From Protula sp. h YS-2021 (Eukaryota > Annelida > Polychaeta > Sabellida > Serpulidae), in contig OX457024.1 of NCBI GenBank assembly GCA_949752745.1, positions 109,730,219 to 109,794,218 of the forward strand: a stretch of 64,000 nt of DNA, in the 5' to 3' direction. The first letter of the stretch is position 1. The number at the start of each line of letters is the position of its first letter. A program made the translations under genes and the position numbers. Below the pieces are notes generated by a model. The model was not told the origin of the DNA, searched no databases, and was given only the letters and a program-made list of their open reading frames with translations. Below are positions 30,488-60,797 of the stretch, one piece after another.

Positions 30488-30850
30488 GTGGTTCGTAGTT
30501 ATTGTGGTTCGTAGTTATGTTGATTCATAGTTATTGTGATTCGTATTGTGATTCGTAGTTATTGTGGTTCGTAGTTATTGTGATCCGTAGTTATTGTGGT
30601 TCGTAGTTACTGTGATTCGTAGTTATTGTGATTAGTAGTTATTGTGATCCGTAGTTATTGTGATTCGTAGTTATTGTGATTTGAGTTATTGTGATCCGTA
30701 GTTATTGTGGTTCGTAGTTATTGTGATTAGTAGTTATTGTGATTCGTAGTTATTGTGATTTGTAGTTATTGTGATTAGTAGTTATTGTGATTTGTACTTA
30801 TTGTGATTCGTAGTTATTGTGATTGGTAGTTATTTTTATTATTAGTTATT
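30488..30850. repeat. 16-bp minisatellite (TAGTTATTGTGATTCG)
   Basis: More than 20 copies of TTATTGTGATTCGTAG with single-base variants. Confidence 0.92.
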
Positions 30851-31176
30851 GTGATTCGTGGCCCCGACAGTGCACAAGACATTCTAGTTTGTGGGAATAC
30901 AACTCGACCTTAACTCCAGAAATTAGACCAAATTTGTTGCAGAAAACAACCCATCTCGCCCAAGTGGTTTTCTGTACGCCAAAATTTGCGAAACTTCGCG
31001 AAAATTGGCAAACTGCCAAAATAAAATGATGTGCAAGTTTACCACAAAATGTAATAAAAACATGTCACTGACGATCGTAGCTCCTTCCCCCTTTTGCCCT
31101 CACCCCCACCCACCCACCCCCTTCCCGCTTTTTTTCTGTCGTTAAAACAAAATATTTATGATCGAATGAAAATTTC

Positions 31177-31182
31177 TTTATT
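31177..31182 (-). terminator. Candidate poly(A) signal for PEX6
   Basis: AATAAA on the - strand about 620 nt after the PEX6 stop. It is the nearest canonical hexamer I noticed downstream; weak evidence alone. Confidence 0.25.
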
Positions 31183-31499
31183 TCGACACACACGTTTCTA
31201 TGACAAAAACAAAGGAATTAAAAATAAAAGTCAACAAATCGATGCTAGCGATGACGTCATAAGAAACACTGCTTATGCCACATAACAACAAGATGATAGC
31301 GATAACGTCATAACAAAAAAAAAACACATTTTTTAAAGTGACATACCAGCTAAACAAATGAGCTTTACGACAAATAAACTCATGAACAAGTGACAGTATG
31401 CACACAGAAGGAAACAAGTGTTATGCGTCACATCTAAAAGCACCGTTTCACTTCTGTGTCATTCCATTTTTAAGGAGAGAAGGAAAATGCGGAGCGCTG

Positions 31500-31797
31500 G
31501 ATATAAGCTTTCCATGGAAAGGCAGTGCTGTTTCCATGCACTGTGAATTCCACGGAGTACCTCTATTTGTCTTTCGCGCTACAGGTATTCCATGGAAAAG
31601 CCCGTACTGTTTCCATGCTTCTCGGAGTTCCATGGAGTGCCAGTATTTGTATTTCCCTTTACAAACGTTCAATGGAAATGACGATGGTGTTTCCAGTTTT
31701 TTTTTCAGAGTTCCATGGAGTTCTACTATCAGTTTTTCCTTCTACAGACTTTCCAAGGAAAAGCCCGTGGAGTTTCCCATACTTCCATGGAGTATCG

Positions 31798-31800
<3 letters not shown>
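31500..31800 (-). repeat. Degenerate repeats of the PEX6 stop-codon end in the 3' flank, about four copies
   Basis: CCATGGAGT followed by CTATTTRT or a similar string (+ strand) recurs near 31550, 31630, 31712 and 31785, spacing 71-83 bp, with TTCCATGGAAA boxes between. The 31785 copy overlaps the TAG stop. The copies would lie in the 3'UTR. Confidence 0.65.
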
Positions 31801-49621
<17,821 letters not shown>

Positions 49622-51629
49622 GTTTTCCTGTAAAAACTAAAGAAGATTCATTTTTATATGAAGAACTGAAAAAAAAGCCATTGGCCGCGATTTTCAACAT
49701 CTTGTTTACATTTTGCGCACATGCTCAGCGACTCATTAAAACTACACTATGTTTTTCAATTTATCCCTAAAACTACTGAAAGACCATTAACTACCTAGAA
49801 AAAGTCAAGAAATTTAGAGTCAATCTCCAGACAACTAGGAATTTGATATTATTCGTTTTCTTCCCACGGTGCAAGTGAATAATGCGTTACGAGTCTATTC
49901 ACTTGAAATTTAAATATTTGAATATAAACAAACATTTGGCAGCTGGCCTTAACAGAGTCCTTTTTTAACTTTAAATAAAATATAAAAGAAAAACTTGTAC
50001 CTATTTAAAAAAAATAATAAAACACACTGGACATGATTTTTATTTATGATATGTTGAATTTTTCTCGATTGATATACAGGTTTGAGACCTCAGAAACAAG
50101 TAAGTATTTGTGAAACACGAGCAGGCCCCAACCGCCCCCAAATTCAAAGGGGCATAAAGTCAATTCTTGACCACTTCCGGATGACCGAATCTGACCAAAA
50201 GTACCAAAAGGCACATCTACAGGTCCAGAACTTTCAATTGAGCCTATTCTCAATGTTCTAAGACTAACAGATCCGAAGACACAGCGTGTACAAGCTTATT
50301 TCCCTAAAACGCCAATTATCGTCCATTTTGTTCAATTTGACCACTTCCGGATGACCAAATCTGACCGAAAGTACCAAAAGGCACATCTACAGGTCGGGAC
50401 CTTTCATTTGAGCCTATTCTCAATGTTCTACGACCAATAGAACCGGAGATATGGCGTATACGAAAAAGCGATGGCGGACAGACGGACACCCCAAACCTAC
50501 ACCCAAAGCCTCAAAATTACTTGACCTATCTGTTCACATTTCTTATTACCAAGGCATTCCAGCTCATACAGAGTCAGAAATATATGGATCAGCTGCTTAC
50601 AGCTGTATGACCTGCAGCAGACGGTCTGCAGCAAAAGCAGCTCCATGCCAGTTAGATCGAGGTCTATCTTCAGTTCCTCGCATGGGAAAGGCTATATATA
50701 GAGATCAACTTCACTCATTTTGTAGATATTGTGTAAGAATAAACGACTTACAGGCTTTTAGAAGGGCTTGTTAAATGTCCTCAGAATAATAAAATGATTA
50801 TAAACAACTCCTTTATGTCACATTTTATTTTAAAGGAAGAATATGCTTATACTCGGAACATAAAAAAATTGAAAATTGAAACTATTTGTTAAAACATTTA
50901 ATAAATTTTTAAAATAGCATACGGGTTTTTAAAAACCCAAAGGCTCTTTGGTGCAAGAGAAATTTGACATTTAGGCGAAATCTCACTATCATTTCTTTCA
51001 TATTTAATGATATTTTTATTCGAAACGCAGGATTTTTACGCATTTTTATTGGGAACGCCCAAAGTGTGATTTGGCTTATTGCATTTTGATCGCCTTTGGT
51101 GAACCCCTTTCCAATAATGCCCCTTTCTCAAAGGGGTATTTTGTTGGGCTCCGAACGGGCACATGAGGGCACCTACTGTATGTAACTGGTGCACCTATTT
51201 CAGTGTGTGCCATGGTGGCTAACCTGGACTTTACTCTCGTTGTTCAAGTCACTGGAGGGCGATAATAGACGACATTGTAATGCAATAATGCAAAATGGAA
51301 ATGTCTGGAATTCACAGAACTGGCATGTAACGATTACTACATTCATGTATTTTTTAGTGAATTTTCATACCTTAAATTTTAAGACTGTGCACAAAAAGCC
51401 ATTTGAAAAATATTTCAGCAGAAAGCAATGTGGCTATGCGCATATCGTGGGTGCCGAAAATTTATCCCCCCCCCCCCCGCCCCAACTCAATCAATCAATT
51501 AATCGTTTATTTTCCAAAGCGTGTGTGTTAACAGATAGACTAGTTTCTTTATAATAACTTAATAAGCTACACAACGTTCGGGAAAAGGTAGATTAAAAGA
51601 AGTTATTAACTTATTCATATTAATTTAAT
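49622..51629. other. PEX6 upstream region, no gene seen
   Basis: Presumed PEX6 promoter side. Holds the 50.15-50.5 kb dispersed element, AT-rich sequence, and at 51487-51530 a short tail (on the - strand AATAAACGATTAATTGATTG) that resembles the 3' end of another LINE. Confidence 0.55.
50150..50500 (+). mobile_element. Dispersed element, 184-bp body in two copies plus GGAC tail
   Basis: GACCACTTCCGGATGACC starts two copies at about 50169 and 50339, each with AAAAGGCACATCTACAGGTC and GAGCCTATTCTCAATGTTCT. They are followed by GGCGGACAGACGGACACC. No terminal hairpin seen. The open frame at 50451-50774 shows no recognisable protein. Confidence 0.55.
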
Positions 51630-53760
51630 TGAATTGAATTGAATTGGTTTATTTCCGAAAGTGAACATAAGTTTGCACAAGAAGTTACGAACTGAAAGCA
51701 ATTACTTAACAGACTTCAGAAAGGGACAAGCTGAAAGCGTCGCTTATAACAATGCTTGCCCATTACGAACATATTTATTCAATTATAAAAAAAACACTTT
51801 GATAATGTTAACAGTATTGAAAGGTTTATGTATATAAGAATAACACTGAAAATTTCGAACTAGCGTAACATACCCATGTTTATCTATCTACCTAATATTT
51901 GGCGTAAATTATCAAACAATTCCTTCATAACCCGATATGTGCATTTTTTTAAGATGTTTTTTAAAACTACCAAATTTAGATATACTTCGTATTTCTTTGG
52001 GCAGCGAATTCCAAATGCAAAATCCCTTAACACTAATACAGTGTTGTTTAACAGCTGTTCTTGAGTATTTATTTTCAAAGTTTCCGTGTTGTCTGGTTTT
52101 CATTTGCTTATCACTGATTTTGAACAAACGTTGAATATTTTTAGGTAGTACGCACGCTTTTGCTTGAAACATGACAATTAAGGTTTTAAAATTAACTAAA
52201 TCGTATAAATTTAGCAGACGCAGATTATAAAACAACAAAGAAGTGTTCGCTAACCTATCAACTCTAGATACAATCCTTATAGCCTTTTTCTGCATTAGAA
52301 ATATAGGATTTATATTAGTTTTATACTTGTTTACCCAGATCTCAAGACAATATGACATGTGTGGCAAAAATAATGTGTGATATATTAAGAGTAGAGCCTT
52401 TTCGTTCAAAACGAAACTTGATTTATACATTATTGAAATACACTTTGATAATTTGCTTCGTACACTCTGTATATGCTCTTTCCAGTTTAATTTATCGTCA
52501 ATAATAACACCCAGGAACTTGGTCGAAGTAACACGTGAGATTTGTTCATTGCCTATTGAAATGTTAATTTCGTGACTTACTTTACAATATCCAAATACCA
52601 TAAAGTTTGTTTTGGATACATTGAGCGAAAGCTTATTCAACTTAAACCATTTGTTTAGTTTTGACAATTCACCACTTATTATCTCACTCATATTCGTATC
52701 GTTCTTACATGTAAAAAAAATGTTTGTGTCGTCAGCGAAAAGAATGAGCTTTAATAATCCTGAAACATTAACAATGTCGTTAATATATAAAATGAAAAGT
52801 TTAGGTCCCAGAATAGAACCCTGTGGTACTCCACATGCGACACTAAGGAGGTCTGATATACAATTTTCAATCTGCACATATTGTTCCCGAGTTGACAAAT
52901 AATTATTTATCCATTCGTTTGGTAGGCCTCTAATGCCATAGAAGTCAAGCTTCTGCAATAGTAACTTATGATCTATGGTATCAAAGGCCTTCTTTAAATC
53001 TATAAACACTCCGACAGTTGTAAGTTTTTTATCAACTGAATTGGTTAGCTCCTCTAGAAGCTCTACTAAGGCCAGAGATGTAGATCTACCAGATCGAAAA
53101 CCATACTGATTGTCACTTAACAAGTTTTGCTGATCGATGTAATTATTTAAGCGGGTTTCGAATAACTTTTCCAGAATTTTTGAGAATTATGATAATAGGG
53201 ACACCGGCCTGTAATTGCTAAATTTGGATTTGTCACCCGATTTAAACAAAGGAGTAACCTTGGCTCGTTTCATTTTGTTTGGAAATATTCCAGTGCTAAA
53301 CGACAAATTGCAAATAAACGTCAAAGGATGAACAATCGCAGGAATAACATGTTTAACAATTGACATGTTTATATCGTCGCTATCCGTGGAAACTTTACTC
53401 TGGAATGAACGTACAACATCGAATACTTCATTCGCTTCAACACGATTTAAAAACATAGATTTGACTGATGGATTACCCATGTACTCGAATATATTTCCAT
53501 TTTCCACCTTATCAATATTTTTGGCCAAGTTAGGTCCGACATTTACAAAAAAATTATTGAATCCATTTACTATTTTCTTTTTGTCTGAAGTGATATTTTC
53601 ATTTGAATCGATAAAAGTCTCTGGAAAACTGGCTGCTTCCTTCTGACGTTTTAGAATATTGTTCAGAATTTTCCACATACATTTAATGTTACCATATTGT
53701 TTTTCTAACAAACGTGTGAAATAAGCTCGCTTACAATATCTTAATCTACCCATTGTGTAT
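51630..53760 (-). mobile_element. CR1/jockey-type LINE, 5'-truncated, one stop codon (copy A)
   Basis: One reading frame runs from 53753 to 51912 (614 codons) with a single in-frame TAA at 53184-53186, just after NYRPVSLLS. RT motifs: GFRSGRSTSLAL, DLKKAFDTIDH, GVPQGSILGP, FADDTNIF. The C-terminal part (NSLPKEIRSI...FKKHLKKMHI) is present. The endonuclease is missing. The 3' tail on the - strand reaches an AATTC-type short repeat near 51632-51650, as CR1-like elements often do. Confidence 0.86.
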
Positions 53761-53879
53761 ACAACTGTGAATATACTTCAGCAAGTAAACATTTCGTAAT
53801 AGATTAAGCAATCAATTTATACTCAGTATAGTATAATATAGAAATTGGACGGAGATCATTGAATTAATCACTGAGATAA

Positions 53880-55035
53880 ATTTAACATTGTACATAATAA
53901 GATATTTAAGCCTTTTCATAACCAGTTATAAGTTGTTTTTTGTATAACTGTTTAAACTTAAAACAAATTTTAGCAGCTTTGATATCGCAGTTTAAGTCGT
54001 TCCAAAGGTTTACACCAGTTATATATACACAAAATTCTTTTAGTTTAGTTCTCCTGAACATCACCATGAATTCACCATGTTGCCTAGTGTTACTATTGTT
54101 TACTTTAAAAGTCTAGTAAGCCTTTCAGGTAGCATAGTGTTTTTCGCTTTGTACATTACAACACAATTATTAAGTTTAACAATATCAGTAAAGATTAAGA
54201 AAACTATCGTTAGTATGAGCAAGCCACGGAGCCTGTCCAACAATTCTAATAGCTCTCTTTTGAAGTTTGATTATATCATTTAGTCTGGAAAGATGTGTAT
54301 TGCCCCATATTTCACAACAGTAATTTAAATATGACAATATCAGGGAACAATACAGTGTGTATAAAGCGTGAGCGTCCAACAGATAGCTAACTTTGTACAT
54401 TATAGCAATACTTTTAGCAATTTTTCCACGAATATGTTTTATGTGTTCACACCAAGAGAATCGACTATCCACCATAACGCCTAAGAATTTTGTAACATAG
54501 ACCCTTTTAATTGGAGCACTATTTATGTAAATATCAAAGTTATTACTTGAATGTGTATTTGAGAAAACAATAAAATTTGTTTTTGTCATATTTAATGATA
54601 ACTTATTAACCTTAAACCACTTATCAAGATGTTTTAATTCGCTACAAATAGTTTTACAAATTTCGTCTACATCATTTCCAGTGTATGTTTGTGTCATCAG
54701 CAAATAATACAAACTTCAAGATTTTAGAGACATTACATAAATCGTTAATATATATTAAGAATAGTAGAGGACCCAGGATCGAACCTTGCGGCACGCCACA
54801 AACAACATCAAGCATATCAGAATCAGAATCATTAAATTTAACAAATTGTCTACGATTTAGCAAGTAGTTTTTTATCCAGTCTAACACCTTCCCCCTAATT
54901 CCATATATTTCTAATTTTTGCGCTAAGATGTTATGATTGATAGTATCGAAAGCCTTTTTAAGATCTATAAAAACGCCCACAGTAGTTTTCTAGTCATCAA
55001 TGGAGTAGGTTATTTCTTCAACAAGATCAACTCCT
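53880..55035 (-). mobile_element. CR1/jockey-type LINE fragment (copy B), frameshifted
   Basis: RT in two frames: 54980-54672 (DLKKAFDTINH, GVPQGSILGP, FADDTNI) and 54712-54185, then C-terminal remnants (NTRQHGEF, LWNDLN) to a stop near 53910. An extra stop lies before KTTVGVFID at about 54990. Same family as copy A but clearly diverged. Its 3' end lies about 120 bp from the 5' truncation of copy A. Confidence 0.84.
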
Positions 55036-55039
55036 CAGT

Positions 55040-55540
55040 GCCTTACAATATGGGTCTACATTCTTCATTTTTCTTGCGTTATGTTCGAAAAGGCCAAATC
55101 GACCAAACTGGAGATGGACAACTGAGTTGGTTTTTCAGCAACGCCAAACAAAACTCAGCAATGATCTTACAAAAACCTGTGACACCAAAAAGAAAAATAA
55201 TGTGCCAGCGAAGATCTGTTTGTACTATCATCAGAAGAAATGCCATATAAAAGCAATTATAAGTGTTTATTAACATTTTGCCATTTTTATTTTAAAGTAT
55301 CCCTGCATTTGTTTTTCTTACTTTGCAGATTATTTCAATGCAACTTTTTAAAACGTCAGTTGCTAGAAAGTAAAAAAATACATATGCTAAATTTAGTTGA
55401 TCCCAGAGCTTGGGGGAATTTTGAGACAAAAGACACGTTAGATTTTGTTCTGTACGCATAAAACACTCATCAGGGTGACAACAAAAATTGTGCTGTCATT
55501 TTTTTTAACAACAGTTTCGTTGCTCAGTCGCATATTTGGG
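55040..55540. other. Spacer between LINE copy B and the left satellite array
   Basis: AT-rich, no gene. 55555-55580 (GGTCCAAGTAGAGGAATTCT) looks like a diverged first satellite box, marking the array's outer edge. Confidence 0.6.
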
Positions 55541-58500
55541 CGGTTAACGCTAAATTGGTCCAAGTAGAGGAATTCTTGGAGATTGAATGTCGTAAATGTA
55601 AACAAAAACATAAACAAGCACCTGCTTTTTTTCCAAGTAGAGGTATTTTTTTCCAACTAGCGGTATATCAACATATTTCTCTGCTCAGGTCAATGAAAAA
55701 TACAATTAAAACAGTCAGTCATTAAAACTATAGGAGAACTTTATTTTCTAAAAGAAGAAAAAGTCGTAGCTTCTCGCTAAATAGCCTTTTTACTTTTTCC
55801 AAGTAGAGGTTTTATTTTTCCAACTAGCGGTATTTTGATATATTAAGGGAAAGTAGTGCATGCAGAAATGCAGTTCAAACATTAAGCCGTTAGCAAATCA
55901 TCCAGTTCATCTATATTTATAATCATTTCGTTCGACTTCTCGGTAAATAGCCATTATTAGTTTTTCCAAGTAGCGGTATATTTTTTCCAACTAGCGGTAT
56001 ATTCATATATTATGACATTGAACTGCAAGGGAAAATGATGTTCAAACCTCAAAATAGTTCAAAATAATCAGCTTAAACTTTTGTTATGCAAAAATTGTTT
56101 GTTTCTTGTCGATAAATAGCCTTCCAGCTTTTTCCCAAGTAGAGGTATTCTTTTTTCCAACTAGCGGTATATCAACATATTTCTCTGCTCAGGTCAATGA
56201 AAAATACAACTAAAACAGTCAGTCATTAAAACTATAGGAGAACTTTATTTTCTAAAAGAAGAAAAAGTCGTAGCTTCTCGCTAAATAGCCTTTTTACTTT
56301 TTCCAAGTAGAGGTTTTATTTTTCCAACTAGCGGTATTTTGATATATTAAGGGAAAGTAGTGCATGCAGAAATGCAGTTCAAACATTAAGCCGTTAGCAA
56401 ATCATCCAGTTCATCTATATTTATAATCATTTCGTTCGACTTCTCGGTAAATAGCCATTATTAGTTTTTCCAAGTAGCGGTATATTTTTTCCAACTAGCG
56501 GTATATTCATATATTATGACATTGAACTGCAAGGGAAAATGATGTTCAAACCTCAAAATAGTTCAAAATAATCAGCTTAAACTTTTGTTATGCAAAAATT
56601 GTTTGTTTCTTGTCGATAAATAGCCTTCCAGCTTTTTCCCAAGTAGAGGTATTCTTTTTTCCAACTAGCGGTATATCAACATATTTCTCTGCTCAGGTCA
56701 ATGAAAAATACAATTAAAACAGTCAGTCATTAAAACTATAGGAGAACTTTATTTTCTAAAAGAAGAAAAAGTCGTAGCTTCTCGCTAAATAGCCCGTTTT
56801 ACTTTTTCCAAGTAGAGGTTTTATTTTTCCAACTAGCGGTATTTTGATATATTAAGGGAAAGTAGTGCATGCAGAAATGCAGTTCAAACATTAAGCCGTT
56901 AGCAAATCATCCAGTTCATCTATATTTATAATCATTTCGTTCGACTTCTCGGTAAATAGCCATTATTAGTTTTTCCAAGTAGCGGTATATTTTTCCCAAC
57001 TAGCGGTATATTCATATATTATGACATTGAACTGCAAGGGAAAATGATATTCAAACCTCAAAATAGTTCAAAATAATCAGCTTAAACTTTTGTTATGCAA
57101 AAATTGTTTGTTTCTTGTCGATAAATAGCCTTCCAGCTTTTTCCCAAGTAGAGGTATTCTTTTTTCCAACTAGCGGTATATCAACATATTTCTCTGCTCA
57201 GGTCAATGAAAAATACAATTAAAACAGTCAGTCATTAAAACTATAGGAGAACTTTATTTTCTAAAAGAAGAAAAAGTCGTAGCTTCTCGCTAAATAGCCT
57301 TTTTACTTTTTCCAAGTAGAGATTTTATTTTTCCAACTAGCGGTATTTTGATATATTATGGGAAAGTAGTGCATGCAGAAATGCAGTTCAAACATTAAGC
57401 CGTTAGCAAATCATCCAGTTCATCTATATTTATAATCATTTCGTTCGACTTCTCGGTAAATAGCCATTATTAGTTTTTCCAAGTAGCGGTATATTTTTCC
57501 CAACTAGCGGTATATTCATATATTATGACATTGAACTGCAAGGGAAAATGATGTTCAAACCTCAAAATAGTTCAAAATAATCAGCTTAAACTTTTGTTAT
57601 GCAAAAATTGTTTGTTTCTTGTCGATAAATAGCCTTCCAGCTTTTTCCCAAGTAGAGGTATTCTTTTTTCCAACTAGCGGTATATCAACATATTTCTCTG
57701 CTCAGGTCAATGAAAAATACAATTAAAACAGTCAGTCATTAAAACTATAGGAGAACTTTATTTTCTAAAAGAAGAAAAAGTCGTAGCTTCTCGCTAAATA
57801 GCCTTTTTACTTTTTCCAAGTAGAGATTTTATTTTTCCAACTAGCGGTATTTTGATATATTATGGGAAAGTAGTGCATGCAGAAATGCAGTTCAAACATT
57901 AAGCCGTTAGCAAATCATCCAGTTCATCTATATTTATAATCATTTCGTTCGACTTCTCGGTAAATAGCCATTATTAGTTTTTCCAAGTAGCGGTATATTT
58001 TTTCCAACTAGCGGTATATTCATATATTATGACATTGAACTGCAAGGGAAAATGATGTTCAAACCTCAAAATAGTTCAAAATAATCAGCTTAAACTTTTG
58101 TTATGCAAAAATTGTTTGTTTCTTGTCGATAAATAGCCTTCCAGCTTTTTCCCAAGTAGAGGTATTCTTTTTTCCAACTAGCGGTATATCAACATATTTC
58201 TCTGCTCAGGTCAATGAAAAATACAATTAAAACAGTCAGTCATTAAAACTATAGGAGAACTTTATTTTCTAAAAGAAGAAAAAGTCGTAGCTTCTCCCTA
58301 AATAGACTTTTTACTTTTTCCAAGTAGAGGTTTTATTTTTCCAACTAGCGGTATTTTGATATATTATGGGGAAGTAGTGCATGCAGAAATGCAGTTCAAA
58401 CATTAAGCCGTTAGCAAATCATCCAGTTCATCTATATTTATAATCATTTCGTTCGACTTCTCGGTAAATAGCCATTATTAGTTTTTCCAAGTAGCGGTAT

Positions 58501-58998
58501 ATTTTTCCCAACTAGCGGTATATTCATATATTATGACATTGAACTGCAAGGGAAAGTGATATTCAAACCTCAAAATAGTTCAAAATAATCAGCTTAAACT
58601 TTTGTTATGCAAAAATTGTTTGTTTCTTGTCGATAAATAGCCTTCCAGCTTTTTCCCAAGTAGAGGTATTCTTTTTTCCAACTAGCGGTATATCAACATA
58701 TTTCTCTGCTCAGGTCAATGAAAAATACAATTAAAACAGTCAGTCATTAAAACTATAGGAGAACTTTATTTTCTAAAAGAAGAAAAGTCGTAGCTCCTCG
58801 CTAAATAGCCTTTTTACTTTTTCCAAGTAGAGATTTTATTTTTCCAACTAGCGGTATTTTGATATATTATGGGAAAGTAGTGCATGCAGAAATGCAGTTC
58901 AAACATTAAGCCGTTAGCAAATCATCCAGTTCATCTATATTTATAATCATTTCGTTCGACTTCTCGGTAAATAGCCATTATTAGTTTTTCCAAGTAGA
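55540..58998 (+). repeat. Left satellite array: 504-bp higher-order unit, about 6.7 copies
   Basis: CGGTATATCAACATATTTCT occurs at 55661, 56165, 56669, 57174, 57678, 58182 and 58686, giving periods of 504-505 bp. Each unit has three monomers of about 167-170 bp. Each monomer has a TAAATAGCC motif and a doubled box TTTTCCAAGTAGAGGTAT / TTTCCAACTAGCGGTAT. Copies are nearly identical. The array stops inside a box at 58998, where Polinton-derived sequence starts. Confidence 0.95.
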
Positions 58999-59180
58999 CG
59001 CTTGAATTCCTTGTACCTTTTTAAGCTTAAGAGTAAATGCCCTCGCAATATATTCAAACAAATTTCAAACAAGCTAGTTAATTCCTCCTTAGTGATTGTT
59101 GTAGCAAGGATTTACGTCGTTTAGGCCCACTGCGTGCGAGCAAGTGAAGAAAAGGCTCATTAGCTTTAATACGTTTAGAC
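58999..59180 (-). pseudogene. Small Polinton ORF remnant next to the ATPase
   Basis: From about 59180 the - strand reads MSKRIKANEPFLHLLARSGP and KRRKSLLQQS, then stops. In a shifted frame ELTSLFEICLNILRG and LKRYKEFK follow. Polintons carry a small basic protein of this type near the ATPase (P-K-x-R-K-x-L-L...C..ALN.L.G). The fragment is cut at 58999 by the satellite array. Confidence 0.6.
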
Positions 59181-59860
59181 ATCTTGGCTGCGAATGGTCA
59201 AGTGACTTAGTTCTTGTTCATACACTACTTTATCAACATATACATAATACGTATGTTTGGGTAAAATGCCTGTGCGAATACGTAGTTGATGATCTGTCTT
59301 TAGCTTCAAATGAATGAATAAATAGCCATGAGGTTTGCTGGTAACATCTTGATAGGCTTCTGTGAAAAATTGAGATTTTTCAGGATACATTTGCCGCTCT
59401 AATGTACTTATTTGTTGACTGTCTCTGGGATTTTTAAACAGAATGATGTAATGTGTAGTCAAACTAATATTTTGCATTTCTCTACCATGATGGAGTAAAT
59501 TATTACAATAAAAATGATGCTTAGATTTTGATGACTGCTGCCAACACTAAAGAGACGTGTCATACCCTCATCACTATGGCATTTGCTCATTACGTCGTGA
59601 GTGATGAGTAAGTTTGTTTTTTTCGGGTTGAAGCGCTCTTCAATGTCGTCTGGAATGCCTTGATAAAATTCCACACCTTTCATTCCCTTGTACAAAGGCT
59701 GATCTGCTGCATAGAGCCATAAAATGGTTTTTGGAGAGGGTTTAATTAACTTTTGTTCTAGAATTTCCCTGACTAGAGAAGTTTTACTACCGTCTGTAGG
59801 ACCAGAGACCAAACATGTGAATGGATGCTTCATTTTTGAATGTCTGTTTCTTTCACCCAA
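59175..59860 (-). pseudogene. Polinton packaging ATPase (FtsK/HerA-like), frameshifted
   Basis: Two overlapping frames (59860-59459 and 59477-59175) together match the Polinton A32-type DNA-packaging ATPase. The first has a P-loop-like GPTDGSKTS and a Walker B-like LLITHDVM. The second has HYIILFKNPRDSQQI and a KPHGYLFIHL strand. A frameshift near 59490-59470 separates them. The residue before the P-loop Lys is Ser rather than Gly, so the P-loop itself is altered. The likely start is the Met of MKHPFTCLVSG. Confidence 0.82.
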
Positions 59861-60396
59861 CTGTTAAACTTCTTTGGCCAACCTATACACTTAACAAATA
59901 ATTCTTTAACACCTCGTCTTTTTCGTGTTTTTAAAACCTTTTCAACTCTGTAGACAGATTCAATATCTTTTGTCACTTTCTGAAGTTCTTCTTCATAGAA
60001 ATGTCCACCAATATCTTCGTCCAAAACGTCTTTCACATGATACAAGTGTATTCCTTGCTTCTTACAACGATGTGTGATAATGAAGACTTCTTGCGTCCAC
60101 TTTATGTAATAATCCCGTTGAAACACGTATTTCATGTGGGAAATGCGAACATGATCACCAAATTTAAATTTGTAGGGTTTTTTCTTCTTCTTTGGTTTCA
60201 ATTTCAATTTGACTACATACATATACTTCCACACCTTAGATTCATTTTTCTTACGAATATCTGCCGGAGCATACTTGTTAGGGAGGGAACCATGAGGTCT
60301 ATGGTTGCAATTGTACACCAGGTCTGGAAGGATGTCCATATAGCGATAAGTTTGATTACGTAGGAAATATCGATACATCTTAAGTAGTCTTTCCAT
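59830..60396 (-). pseudogene. Polinton/Maverick integrase, C-terminal fragment with chromodomain
   Basis: Encodes the end of a retroviral-type integrase core (RYMDILPDLVYNCNHRPHGS), a basic DNA-binding region (KFKFGDHVRIS), the Polinton-typical FYEEELQKV, and a chromodomain-like tail (ELFVKCIGWPKKFNSWV). Polinton integrases join element ends to host DNA. The upstream part with the first two catalytic acidic residues is absent, so the fragment cannot be active. It overlaps the next ORF by about 30 nt. Confidence 0.85.
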
Positions 60397-60797
60397 GTCG
60401 ACATGTTAACACTAAATGATTACCACTTGTCAACATATCTTACATTTTATACCAGATCAATATATCTTATAAATCAACTATTGACACAATGGTGAGAATG
60501 ATTGGAGTCCATTGATATCAAATGTGCACTAACCAACTACTAAATTCATCAAATGTTATAGCATCTACACAATATTTCTCAAAATGTTGATTTGCGTTGT
60601 CCAACACTTTATCTAAATGAATATAATATTTAGCTTCATTCCAATATGTATATATACATGTGGAATAACAAGTATGTTCTTGACACTCTTAATTTTAACA
60701 AGCAGAACATACTAAACATGCAAATTTTTTACAGCTAATAACATTTCTTCACAATATGTTTTTTGCACAATATATTGTCTTAATGTAATGCCTGCCA

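Larger units (their letters stand above)
20832..31500. other. Intergenic region between convergent BFAR and PEX6
   Basis: AT-rich DNA with the minisatellites and small fold-back elements listed separately. Open frames (for example 22287-22490, 23020-23235, 29361-29708) show no recognised domain. 21.2-24.0 kb shows nothing beyond ordinary AT-rich sequence. Confidence 0.65.

Noticed and set aside
50451..50774. 107-codon open frame
   Set aside because: Begins in the GGAC tail of a dispersed element; no recognisable domain.
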